From Bacteroidetes bacterium GWF2_38_335 (GTDB taxonomy: Bacteria; Bacteroidota; Bacteroidia; Bacteroidales; GWF2-38-335): 64,000 nucleotides of DNA. Under the pieces are notes generated by a model. It ran no database searches. It was given only the letters and a program-made list of their open reading frames with translations, and was not told the DNA's origin. This document shows, in pieces, positions 17,234 through 25,298 of this stretch; positions within the stretch are counted from its first letter, which is position 1; the number at the start of each line of letters is the position of its first letter. The stretch covers positions 62,001-126,000 of the forward strand of contig MEOH01000005.1 in assembly GCA_001769535.1 (NCBI GenBank), written 5' to 3'. The translations under genes and the position numbers were made by a program.

Positions 17234-17524
17234 TTAGCTGTCAAATAAATCTTTATTAATATATTCCGTTTCATATAAAAGTTCAAGCCAGTATGATGTT
17301 TCATCACATTCTTTTTGTGCAATACCTAATTTATGAATGAAGTCTGGTTTACTCTCTGCATTCTGAGCTTCTCTTATCAAAGCTCCAATTGAAGTGCCGC
17401 TGCGGAGGATTTGCTTACTTAAAACAAATTCCCGTTTTTCTGTTGTTAAAAATTTATAGAGATTAATAATCCTGATTGCAAATGAAAAACTATTGTTTAC
17501 TAAAAGTCCTTTTTTTTCACTCAT
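17234..17524 (-). CDS. Four-helix-bundle protein (23S rRNA IVP family), truncated by an in-frame stop
   Basis: 96 codons. FAIRIINLYKFL, then VLSKQILRSGTSIGALIREAQ, AESKPDFIHKLGIAQKECDETSYWLELL in part, identify the family first seen in 23S rRNA intervening sequences. Related proteins include the Avd accessory proteins of diversity-generating retroelements. Normal members have 115-125 residues. Here TAA at 17236-17234 ends the frame, yet the same frame continues with QSETLSLLKMLRSAIITTKK to a second stop at 17158-17156, and this matches the missing fourth helix. So the gene is a recent nonsense mutant, or its product is genuinely short. The last residues may be lost and the fold weakened. The ATG lies in the final, diverged copy of a heptamer repeat. 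Role unknown. Confidence 0.8.
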   Translation of the reverse strand: MSEKKGLLVNNSFSFAIRIINLYKFLTTEKREFVLSKQILRSGTSIGALIREAQNAESKPDFIHKLGIAQKECDETSYWLELLYETEYINKDLFDS

Positions 17525-17545
17525 AACTCATAACTTATAACTCAT
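17525..17545. repeat. Short heptamer array upstream of the four-helix-bundle gene
   Basis: Three 7-bp units on the plus strand (AACTCAT, AACTTAT, AACTCAT), followed by a diverged AATTAAT. On the minus strand they read ATGAGTT and ATAAGTT, that is, the same unit family as the array at 17079 but in opposite orientation. Confidence 0.8.
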
Positions 17546-17630
17546 AATTAATAAAAATCTGTTTTACAATATTAGTTATTTTACCAATAATTAGTTAATT
17601 TTAAATCTTAAAAATTATAAAAAACGAATT

Positions 17631-18827
17631 ATGAATCAGAAAGTATCTTCCAGAATAGCTTCATTGGCTGTTTCTCAGACTCTCGCCATGGCGCAGAAAA
17701 GCCGTGAGCTTCAGGCACAGGGTATTGATGTGATTAACCTTTCAGTAGGCGAACCTGATTTTCCAACTCCCGACCACATCAAGGAAGCAGCGAAAAAAGC
17801 AATCGATAATAATTTTTCATATTATTCTCCTGTTCCAGGTTATAAAGATCTCAGAGATGCCATTTCGGCAAAGTTTAAAAGAGAAAATAACCTTGATTTT
17901 ACTCCGGAACAAATCGTGGTTTCATGTGGTGCAAAACATTCCATAGCCAATGTACTTGCCTGTGTTGTTGATAAAGACGATGAAGTAATTATTCCGGCAC
18001 CTTTCTGGGTCAGCTATATTGAAATGGTAAAACTGGCTGATGGTAAGTCAGTTATCATTGATGCCGGTATTGACCAGGATTTTAAAGTCACTCCGCAACA
18101 ACTTGAAGCTGCAATTACTCCAAAAACAAGAGCTTTTCTGTTTTCATCACCATCAAATCCTACAGGAAGTCTTTATTCCCGCGAAGAATTAAAAGCTTTG
18201 GCAGATGTTTTTGCAAAACATGAAAATATTATCATCATTTCAGACGAAATTTATGAACACATAAACTACGTTGGGAAACACGAAAGTATTGCCCAGTTTG
18301 AGAATTTGAAAGACAGGGTAGTGGTTGTCAACGGTGTTTCCAAAGGTTATGCCATGACAGGGTGGAGGATTGGCTACATCGGTGCGCCTCTTTGGATTTC
18401 AAAAGCCTGCGAAAAATTGCAGGGACAGGTTACTTCCGGAGTTTGTTCCATTGCCCAAAAAGCTTCGGTTGCTGCACTGAATGAATCTCTGGCTCCCACT
18501 CTTGAAATGAAAAAAGCTTTCCTGAGGAGAAGAAATCTTGTGCTAGAAAAAGCAAGACAGATCAAAGGGATGAAAGCCAACGAGCCTGGTGGTGCATTTT
18601 ATGTGTTCCCGGATATCAGTTCGTTTTTTGGCAAATCTGATGGTTCCATGGTCATCAACAACTGTGATGACATGTCGCTTTATTTGCTTAAGGAAGCTTT
18701 TGTGGCCACTGTTGCCGGCTCTGCCTTTGGTGATAACAACTGCATTCGTTTTTCCTATGCTACCAGCGATGAGATACTCGAAAAAGCTATGGACAGAATT
18801 AAAGCCGCGCTTGAGAAACTGAAGTGA
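17631..18827 (+). CDS. Class I PLP-dependent aminotransferase (aspartate aminotransferase type)
   Basis: 398 residues. Fold-type I class I markers: GEPDFPTP near 40-47 (substrate loop), SNPTG (N176), SDEIYEH with D205 against the pyridine nitrogen, the Schiff-base Lys K238 in NGVSKGYAMTGWRIGY, and the C-terminal carboxylate-binding Arg in CIRFSYA. Closest to the Ib subgroup of aspartate aminotransferases, which interconvert aspartate and oxaloacetate with glutamate and 2-oxoglutarate. Some members also accept aromatic amino acids or prephenate. The enzyme is cytoplasmic. The gene stands alone after the repeat patch and converges on the GIN-domain lipoprotein gene, with only 8 nt between the stops. 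Confidence 0.93.
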   Translation: MNQKVSSRIASLAVSQTLAMAQKSRELQAQGIDVINLSVGEPDFPTPDHIKEAAKKAIDNNFSYYSPVPGYKDLRDAISAKFKRENNLDFTPEQIVVSCGAKHSIANVLACVVDKDDEVIIPAPFWVSYIEMVKLADGKSVIIDAGIDQDFKVTPQQLEAAITPKTRAFLFSSPSNPTGSLYSREELKALADVFAKHENIIIISDEIYEHINYVGKHESIAQFENLKDRVVVVNGVSKGYAMTGWRIGYIGAPLWISKACEKLQGQVTSGVCSIAQKASVAALNESLAPTLEMKKAFLRRRNLVLEKARQIKGMKANEPGGAFYVFPDISSFFGKSDGSMVINNCDDMSLYLLKEAFVATVAGSAFGDNNCIRFSYATSDEILEKAMDRIKAALEKLK

Positions 18828-18835
18828 TTTATTGG

Positions 18836-19579
18836 TTAGTCTTCCATTTTAATTACTTCACCAATTCCTGAACTCCCGGCAACAATCACCTCGCCGGGGT
18901 TGCCTTTGTAATATATATTACCGCGGTCGTTGTATTCAACAAAAAGCGACCCGGTTGTGTTTACAAAAATATCTCCGGTGGAGTAATTTACCAGATGTGA
19001 ATACTCAGTCTGTAAGTCGCTTTGATAAATAAATGAGGTGCCATGCGAATATACATAGCTTGATCTGGACTTACCCCTGAATGTGAATTTTCCGGTTCCG
19101 GCGTTAATTTTAAGTATGCAATGGTTGGTTTTTAGCTTTAAATCTGTTTTAGTGATTTCTCCGTAAACCATCAGGAAAAATGTGTCGGTTTCAAGTGTGT
19201 CTTCACAATAAAGGTCTGATTCCCCGTTGAGTATAATTTTCTTTATTTCGGGTGAGTAAATCTCCAATGTTATGTCTTTTTTGTAAGTACGCAGCCAGTT
19301 GCATACATTCTGGTTTTTAATGACAAGAGTATGACCGTCAGACTGGCAGTCGATGCCTTTAATAACGTTTTCACCACCACGGATTACAATTTTGTGGTCA
19401 TCGGAATGGTAAAACCTGACTACAAAAAGATCATTGACTTCAATGGTGTCAAACGAATTAAGATCCTGACTTAAATAAGATTCATTTCCCCATGACATAA
19501 AGCATGATGTGTCTTCATCGTGGCTGCATGATACACAAATTAATATTAATAGAAAAGGGAAAAAGCGTTTCATCGTCAT
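18836..19579 (-). CDS. Lipoprotein with GIN (DUF2807-like) beta-helix domain
   Basis: 247 residues from the ATG at 19579; the ATG at 19573 (MKRFFPFLL) is equally likely. A lipoprotein signal peptide ends LLILICVSC with the lipid-accepting Cys. The rest is a repetitive beta structure with short strands and Gly/Asn turns (for example FDTIEVNDLFVVRF, VIRGGENVIKGI, TLEIYSPEIKKIILNG), as in the putative auto-transporter adhesin head GIN domain. It is likely anchored to the periplasmic face or the surface of the outer membrane. Function unknown in this family. It converges on the aminotransferase and is divergent from the MBOAT gene. Confidence 0.8.
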   Translation of the reverse strand: MTMKRFFPFLLILICVSCSHDEDTSCFMSWGNESYLSQDLNSFDTIEVNDLFVVRFYHSDDHKIVIRGGENVIKGIDCQSDGHTLVIKNQNVCNWLRTYKKDITLEIYSPEIKKIILNGESDLYCEDTLETDTFFLMVYGEITKTDLKLKTNHCILKINAGTGKFTFRGKSRSSYVYSHGTSFIYQSDLQTEYSHLVNYSTGDIFVNTTGSLFVEYNDRGNIYYKGNPGEVIVAGSSGIGEVIKMED

Positions 19580-19646
19580 GCTTTTTTATTACAAAATAAG
19601 CAAAAAATATTCATACATTTGGCAGTGATTTGTAATAAAGAACTAT

Positions 19647-21071
19647 ATGCAGTTTAACTCCTTTGCATTCCTGTACTTTGTTATTGTGGTTTTTACCTTG
19701 TATTGGTCTTTTGCAAGAAAAGTAAAAGTTCAAAATGTAATTCTTTTGGCAGCCAGCTATGTTTTTTATGGTTGGTGGGACTGGCGATTTCTGTTTCTGA
19801 TTTTTGCAAGTTCAATGATTGACTTCATTCTTGCTGCTAAAATATTTTCTGCTCAATCAAAACCAAAAAGGAAACTTTTTCTCACATTGAGCCTGACTTT
19901 AAATCTTGGTTTACTGTTTTTTTATAAGTATTTTGATTTTTTTGCCGCCTCATTTATAGAGCTTTGCAATACTTTTGGCTACCATCCGGATGCGTTTACC
20001 ACAAATGTGATCTTGCCGGTGGGAATCAGTTTTTATACTTTCCAAACGCTGAGTTACACCATTGATATTTATTATAAAAACCTGGAGCCAACACGAAACA
20101 TTGTTTCATTTTTTGCCTATGTTTCATTTTTCCCCCAACTGGTTGCCGGACCAATTGAAAGAGCAAAAAACCTGTTGCCCCAGTTTTTTGCTGCCCGTTT
20201 TTTTGATAAAAAGACCGCTTCAGCAGGTCTGAGGTTAATTTTATATGGATTGTTCAAAAAAATTGTCATTGCCGATAATCTTGCCGCTACGGTCGAGAGT
20301 GTATACAGTTCACCTGAAGGCGCAGGTAGTATCAGTATTATTATCGCCACAATTTTCTTCGGGATACAAATTTATTGCGATTTTTCAGGTTATTCTGATA
20401 TTGCAATTGGAACAGCACGACTATTTGGTTTTGAACTGATGAAGAATTTTAAAACACCTTATTTGTCTTTTTCTTTTTCTGAATTCTGGAGAAGATGGCA
20501 TATTTCCCTTTCTACCTGGTTCAGAGATTATCTGTATATTCCGCTTGGAGGAAATAAAAATGGCGTTTCGAAACACATCAGAAATCTGGTTATCACCTTT
20601 GTGGTCAGTGGATTGTGGCATGGTGCAAGCTGGACATTTGTTGCATGGGGTTTCTTGCATGCTGCTTTTCTCTCGGTTGAAACGCTATTGAAAATCAGGA
20701 CACCGCAAGCAAAATCTTTTGTAAATTATATTTACGCAGCATTTGTGTTTTTAGCTGTAATGTTTTTATGGATTTTTTTCAGGGCATCAAGTATCGGAAA
20801 TGCATTCCTTATTATTGATCAGTTAAATAATTTTCAGATAGGTTTTAACACCGCATTTGTTTTTCCTCTTTCTCTGGATTACACTGTTTTGCTATTGGTG
20901 CTTGGAGGATTTATTATTATTGATGTTTTGATTGGTAAGGACGATTTCAGCATCCTTGCAGGTTCAATTCCGAAAGTGTTCAGATGGATACTGTATTATG
21001 TGCTGCTTTTTGCAATAATATTTTTTGGCAGATATGATGCAGCACCGGAGTTTATATATTTTCAGTTTTAA
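19647..21071 (+). CDS. MBOAT-family membrane O-acyltransferase (AlgI-like)
   Basis: 474 residues with about ten hydrophobic helices. Hallmarks are the N-terminal FNSFAFLYFVIVVFTLYW, YASFFPQLVAGPIERAKNLLPQF in parts, FCDFSGYSDIAIGTARLFGF-like (here YCDFSGYSD), WRRWHISLSTWFRDYLYIPLGG with its conserved His, and the catalytic His in SGLWHGASW. MBOAT proteins of the AlgI type move an acetyl or other acyl group across the inner membrane onto an exported polysaccharide or similar acceptor. The next gene, 8 nt downstream, is an SGNH-type protein, the usual periplasmic partner in AlgI/AlgJ, PatA/PatB and DltB/DltD pairs. The acceptor is unknown. Confidence 0.95.
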   Translation: MQFNSFAFLYFVIVVFTLYWSFARKVKVQNVILLAASYVFYGWWDWRFLFLIFASSMIDFILAAKIFSAQSKPKRKLFLTLSLTLNLGLLFFYKYFDFFAASFIELCNTFGYHPDAFTTNVILPVGISFYTFQTLSYTIDIYYKNLEPTRNIVSFFAYVSFFPQLVAGPIERAKNLLPQFFAARFFDKKTASAGLRLILYGLFKKIVIADNLAATVESVYSSPEGAGSISIIIATIFFGIQIYCDFSGYSDIAIGTARLFGFELMKNFKTPYLSFSFSEFWRRWHISLSTWFRDYLYIPLGGNKNGVSKHIRNLVITFVVSGLWHGASWTFVAWGFLHAAFLSVETLLKIRTPQAKSFVNYIYAAFVFLAVMFLWIFFRASSIGNAFLIIDQLNNFQIGFNTAFVFPLSLDYTVLLLVLGGFIIIDVLIGKDDFSILAGSIPKVFRWILYYVLLFAIIFFGRYDAAPEFIYFQF

Positions 21072-21079
21072 TATTTGAA

Positions 21080-22027
21080 ATGAAAGGATTATTTTTAAAA
21101 CTCATATTGTTTTTTGCCGGCTTCGCAGTCCTTGTGGCCGCTTTGTTTAGTATTTCACCTGATGTCCGGTTCAGATATAATTTCATTAAAGGAGATTGTG
21201 ATGCTCAGGGTTCATGGATTTATGAGACTATGCGGGGCAATGATAAGCCCGGAATTGTGTTTTTAGGCAGCTCGCATACCTTGAATGCTGTGAACGAAAA
21301 AATCATCATGGATGAACTGAAAAAAACAGGGACTGATACTGTTTCTGTGGCAAATTTTGGATATTGCCGTTATGGAAGAAACCTGCAATACGTTTTGCTT
21401 AAAGATCTCATAAAAAGCAACAAGCCAAAAATGGTGATTTTTGAAGTTACCAGTGAAGAGCCGGCATCAAGTCACCCGGTGTTTGGATATCTGGCTGAAC
21501 CCGTGGATGTTTTTTCGGCGCCATTATTATTGAATTTCGATTATTTCAGGGATATATATTACTCTTTTATTATGCAGACCAGCTATATTAAAAGTATTTC
21601 GGGGATGCAAAACTATGATTTTGAAAAAGTGCGAAGAAAATCAGGCTATCACTGGGCTAATAAAGTAATTCCAAAAAATGAGCTGGTAAAATCCGGAAGG
21701 AAAAGGAGACAAAAATTTGATGGCAAATCACAGGATTTTTTTACCCGATTAGAAAAAAAACTGCCCGATTTTTATCTTGAAAAAGTAATTTCCGTTTGCA
21801 GGGAAAACAACATCAGGATAATTTTTCTATACCTTCCTTCATACGGCTTACAGGATATTTTGCCTGTCGATTATGAATTTTATAATAAAAATGGCTTATT
21901 CTGGAATCCTCCTAGCGAAATTTTTAATAACTTTGATAACTGGGCCGATGACAGTCACCTGAATGTTTCGGGAGCCGGGAAAATTTCAGTTTGGTTGTCT
22001 GAAAAAATTGCAGAAATTATCAAATAA
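21080..22027 (+). CDS. SGNH/DltD-like acyl-transfer partner of the MBOAT protein
   Basis: 315 residues. One N-terminal membrane anchor (about 5-24) and a soluble domain. An SGNH block I is visible as IVFLGSSHTLNAVN (Ser near residue 60), and a C-terminal block V as DDSHLNVSGAGK with the Asp-x2-His pair. With the MBOAT gene 8 nt upstream, the natural reading is a periplasmic O-acyltransferase that completes transfer started by the MBOAT protein. No CAZy genes are adjacent to indicate the polymer. The sequence is divergent, so the specific subfamily is uncertain. Confidence 0.78.
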   Translation: MKGLFLKLILFFAGFAVLVAALFSISPDVRFRYNFIKGDCDAQGSWIYETMRGNDKPGIVFLGSSHTLNAVNEKIIMDELKKTGTDTVSVANFGYCRYGRNLQYVLLKDLIKSNKPKMVIFEVTSEEPASSHPVFGYLAEPVDVFSAPLLLNFDYFRDIYYSFIMQTSYIKSISGMQNYDFEKVRRKSGYHWANKVIPKNELVKSGRKRRQKFDGKSQDFFTRLEKKLPDFYLEKVISVCRENNIRIIFLYLPSYGLQDILPVDYEFYNKNGLFWNPPSEIFNNFDNWADDSHLNVSGAGKISVWLSEKIAEIIK

Positions 22028-22073
22028 TCAGGCGATTCAAAGGTTTTCAAATTAAAACTAAAAAACAGTTTTT

Positions 22074-23123
22074 GTGAGCAGAAAAAAGAAAATTTTTATT
22101 GGAATAGCAATTTTTTTTGTTGTTGCAGTTTCCGTTGGCGGATATTTTGGTTACGGATATTATAAGATGATTTTTGATGAAAACGTAAACCACCAGGGAA
22201 AGGAAACATATATCTATATTGCCACCGGCTCAGAATATGATGATGTGCTTGAAATGCTCAAAGAAAAGAATATAATTATGGATGCGGAGTCCTTCGATTG
22301 GGTTGCCCGACAAATGAATTATGACAAAATGGTAAAACCCGGAAGGTATTTGATTTCAGGAGAAATAAGCTCAAATAAAGATCTGGTCGCGCTTTTAAGA
22401 AGCGGAAAACAATCGCCTGTAAAAGTGAAAATCAACAATATCAGAAATTTTACCCAGCTTGCCGGCAAGGTTTCAGGATACATTGAGGCCGATTCTCTGG
22501 AGTTGTTCAATATTCTCATTAGCCCCGAAATCACTGAAAAATATGGTTTTACAAGGGAAACATTCCTGACCATGTTCATCCCGGATACCTATGAGTTTTA
22601 CTGGAATACCTCTGCCGAGCAATTCATTGAAAGAATGGCAGAGGAATATAAAAATTTCTGGACACAGACCAGAAAAGCAAAAGCCGCCGAACTTGGTTTT
22701 TCACAGTCGCAGGTTTCTACTCTCGCCTCTATTGTTCAGGAGGAGCAGAATAAGTTTTCGGGTGAAAGGCCGATTATTGCCGGACTCTATATCAACCGCA
22801 TCAGACAGGGAATGCCTTTGCAGGCAGATCCTACCTTGAAATTTGCATGGAATGATTTCAGTATTAAAAGAGTATTGGACAGACATAAGGAAATCAATTC
22901 GCCTTATAATACCTATAAAAATGCCGGTTTGCCTCCTGGTCCGATTTGCCTTCCCGAAGTTTCTTCAATTGATGCCGTGCTTAATTATGAGCAGCATGAC
23001 TATATATATATGTGTGCAAAAGAAGATTTCAGCGGATACCATAATTTTGCAAAAACCTATCAGCAGCATTTGATAAATGCAAGAAAATATCAGGAGGAAC
23101 TCAATCGCAGAGGAATTAAATGA
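22074..23123 (+). CDS. mltG: Endolytic murein transglycosylase MltG
   Basis: 349 residues, starting at GTG (22074), the only start that precedes the basic MSRKKK and the transmembrane helix (8-28). A LysM-like stretch lies around 45-115. The YceG/MltG catalytic domain has TLASIVQEEQNKF with the likely catalytic Glu (E224), then GLYINRIRQGMPLQADPT and YNTYKNAGLPPGPI. MltG cuts nascent glycan strands in the periplasm next to the inner membrane and releases them from synthesis. It follows the MBOAT/SGNH pair by 46 nt and precedes the phosphohexomutase gene. Confidence 0.95.
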   Translation: MSRKKKIFIGIAIFFVVAVSVGGYFGYGYYKMIFDENVNHQGKETYIYIATGSEYDDVLEMLKEKNIIMDAESFDWVARQMNYDKMVKPGRYLISGEISSNKDLVALLRSGKQSPVKVKINNIRNFTQLAGKVSGYIEADSLELFNILISPEITEKYGFTRETFLTMFIPDTYEFYWNTSAEQFIERMAEEYKNFWTQTRKAKAAELGFSQSQVSTLASIVQEEQNKFSGERPIIAGLYINRIRQGMPLQADPTLKFAWNDFSIKRVLDRHKEINSPYNTYKNAGLPPGPICLPEVSSIDAVLNYEQHDYIYMCAKEDFSGYHNFAKTYQQHLINARKYQEELNRRGIK

Positions 23124-23186
23124 AAATTGAAATAGGATTTGTTTATTTGATTATAACTTTAACTTTACAAACTTATTAACTAAACC

Positions 23187-24599
23187 ATGACAAAAATAAA
23201 ATTTGGGACAGACGGATGGAGAGCAGTAATTGCTCAGGATTTTACGGTAGATAATGTGGCGCGTGTTAGTATTGCAACTGGCAAATGGCTGCTGGGAAAG
23301 GAAAGAAACCCCGTTGTGGTGGTTGGGCATGACTGTCGTTTTGGAGGTAAACTTTTTGCCGAAACCGTTGCAAAAGTGCTGGCATCCATGAAAATAAAAG
23401 TCCTGTTGGCCGAAGGATTTGTTTCCACACCAATGATTTCACTGGGTATAGTCAAACACAGTGCGCATCTGGGAGTTGTGATAACTGCTTCACACAATCC
23501 CCCCGGTGATAACGGATATAAGCTGAAAGGCAGCTATGGCGGTCCGCTCATGGAATCAGATACCCGCGACATCGAAAATATGATTCCCGATGAAATAGAT
23601 TTGTTCCTTGATGGAATGAAAATTGATGAACTGGTGAAAAAGGGACTTATTCAAATTGTTGATCTTGAAACAACATATATTGAGCATTTAAAATCGCATT
23701 TTGATATTAAAGCCATCAGCAATTCAGGTTTTGGTTTTGCTTTTGATGCCATGTTTGGGGCCGGACAAAATGTTTTTAAAAGGATTATGCCCGAAATACA
23801 TATGCTCCACTGTACTTTAAACCCGCTTTTCAACAACATTCCGCCTGAACCGTTGCACCGAAATCTTGGTGAGTTTTCCCAATACATTAAAGATCATAAG
23901 GATATTCACTGCGGATTGGCAGTTGATGGTGATGCCGATCGCATTGCCATGTATGACGAAGATGGAAAGTACATTGATTCACACCATATTATACTTTTAT
24001 TGATACATTATCTGAAAAAATATAAAAATATTGACGGCAAGGTTGTTACCGGCTTTTCATCCACAGTAAAAGTTGAAAAACTGGCAGAAACTTATGGATT
24101 GAAAGTACTGCGGGTTAGAATTGGCTTCAAGGATATCTGCAAAGTGATGCTTACAGATGATGTTTTGGTTGGTGGCGAAGAATCAGGCGGAATTTCAATA
24201 AAAGGTCATATACCCGAGCGTGATGGAATCTGGATGGGGCTGACGCTTTGGCAGTTTATGGTGGAATCAGGAAAGACAATCAAACAGATTATTAAGGAAA
24301 TATATGATATTACCGGAGAATTTGCTTTTGAAAGATCAGATCTGAGAATTGATCCCGAACTTAAAAAGAATATTGTCCAGAATTGTAATTCCGGGACTTA
24401 CAAAGCTTTTGGAAAATACCAGGTGCAGCGGGTTGAAAATCTCGATGGGTATAAATATTTCTTCAGTGAGAACCGCTGGCTGATGATCAGACCATCAGGA
24501 ACCGAGCCTGTGCTAAGGACATATGCCGAAGCCGAAGACACTGAAACAGCAAAGGATATATTGGCCGAGGGATACAAAACCATTGTAACGGAAAAATAA
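23187..24599 (+). CDS. Phosphoglucomutase/phosphomannomutase family enzyme
   Basis: 470 residues. All four domains of the alpha-D-phosphohexomutase family are present: FGTDGWRAV, the active-site phosphoserine S102 in TASHNPPGDNGYK, the metal-binding DGDADRIAMYDEDG (about 247-260), the sugar-binding GGEESGGIS, and the phosphate-binding RPSGTEPVLRTYAEA. The enzyme interconverts 1- and 6-phosphates of glucose or mannose in the cytoplasm and feeds nucleotide-sugar synthesis. The GEESGG loop suits PGM/PMM rather than GlmM. The exact sugar is not readable. It is followed by the promoter of the ECF sigma gene. Confidence 0.93.
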   Translation: MTKIKFGTDGWRAVIAQDFTVDNVARVSIATGKWLLGKERNPVVVVGHDCRFGGKLFAETVAKVLASMKIKVLLAEGFVSTPMISLGIVKHSAHLGVVITASHNPPGDNGYKLKGSYGGPLMESDTRDIENMIPDEIDLFLDGMKIDELVKKGLIQIVDLETTYIEHLKSHFDIKAISNSGFGFAFDAMFGAGQNVFKRIMPEIHMLHCTLNPLFNNIPPEPLHRNLGEFSQYIKDHKDIHCGLAVDGDADRIAMYDEDGKYIDSHHIILLLIHYLKKYKNIDGKVVTGFSSTVKVEKLAETYGLKVLRVRIGFKDICKVMLTDDVLVGGEESGGISIKGHIPERDGIWMGLTLWQFMVESGKTIKQIIKEIYDITGEFAFERSDLRIDPELKKNIVQNCNSGTYKAFGKYQVQRVENLDGYKYFFSENRWLMIRPSGTEPVLRTYAEAEDTETAKDILAEGYKTIVTEK

Positions 24600-24617
24600 C
24601 TTTATTCATCTTAATAA

Positions 24618-24643
24618 AGCAACTTAATAACCAATCTGTCGTC
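24618..24643 (+). promoter_or_regulatory. ECF-type promoter of the sigma gene (autoregulatory)
   Basis: AGCAAC (24618-24623), 16 nt, CGTC (24640-24643), placed 22 nt before the sigma gene ATG. ECF sigma factors commonly read -35 elements ending in AAC and -10 elements with CGTC. The same pair at the same spacing occurs at 25247, 26788 and 38264, so this element likely drives autoregulation. Confidence 0.78.
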
Positions 24644-24665
24644 ATAAGATAGAATAAAAAAGTTT

Positions 24666-25241
24666 ATGGAGTTTTCAGAAAGACCTGAATTAATTCAAAT
24701 TGTACACGGCTGCGTAAAAGACGACCGTAAGTGTCAGCAAAAACTGCATGAGCTTTATTATGGAAAAATGTTGTCGGTTTGCTATCGTTATGCAAGTGAT
24801 ATGGATGAGGCAAAGGATATTTTGCAGGATGGCTTTATCAAGGTTTTTCAGCGATTAAAATCATACGAATTCAAAGGCTCCCTCGAAGGATGGATCAGAA
24901 GAATCATGGTAAACAATGCCATTGACTTTGTGCGAAAGAAAAAAGAGCTGGTTTTTTCGCTTGATGACGATCACAGGATAGACAATTTAAAAGAAGACAG
25001 TGAAGAAGATTTTGAGGCAGAAAATTATTCCAGGTTAAAAGCTGAAGTAATTATGAATCTTCTGCAAAAACTTTCTCCGGCATATAAAATGGTATTTAAT
25101 ATGTACGTACTCGAAAATTATTCTCATAAGGAAATTGCAGATGAACTGGGCATTAGCATTGGAACATCAAAGTCCAATCTTGCCAAAGCAAAATTCAGGT
25201 TAAAGGAACTTTTTGACGAATATCAACATGGGAAATTTTAA
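24666..25241 (+). CDS. ECF RNA polymerase sigma factor
   Basis: 191 residues. Region 2 contains YRYASDMDEAKDILQDGFIKVFQRL in parts (core binding and -10 recognition), then GSLEGWIRRIMVNNAIDFVRKKK. Region 4 contains LSPAYKMVFNMYVLENYSHKEIADELGIS and TSKSNLAKAKFRLKELF, the helix-turn-helix that reads the -35. Region 3 is absent, as expected for the ECF group. Its own gene and three downstream units carry identical GCAAC-N16-CGTC promoters, so it probably controls the giant-adhesin cassettes. The neighbour 57 nt downstream is a single-pass membrane protein that I propose as its anti-sigma factor. The sigma call is firm; the regulon is inference from promoter identity. Confidence 0.95.
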   Translation: MEFSERPELIQIVHGCVKDDRKCQQKLHELYYGKMLSVCYRYASDMDEAKDILQDGFIKVFQRLKSYEFKGSLEGWIRRIMVNNAIDFVRKKKELVFSLDDDHRIDNLKEDSEEDFEAENYSRLKAEVIMNLLQKLSPAYKMVFNMYVLENYSHKEIADELGISIGTSKSNLAKAKFRLKELFDEYQHGKF

Positions 25242-25246
25242 TTTCA

Positions 25247-25273
25247 GGCAACTATTTTAAAAACCTTACGTCT
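25247..25273 (+). promoter_or_regulatory. ECF-type promoter of cassette 1 membrane protein
   Basis: GGCAAC (25247-25252), 16 nt, CGTCT (25269-25273), 25 nt before the TTG start of the membrane PKD/CHU_C protein. Same elements and spacing as the sigma gene promoter. Confidence 0.78.
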
Positions 25274-25298
25274 GTTTTATAGATTAAAGAATAAAAAA

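Noticed and set aside
17234..17524. Diversity-generating retroelement suggested by the Avd-like four-helix-bundle protein
   Set aside because: No reverse transcriptase and no template/variable repeat pair with A-to-N differences were seen nearby.
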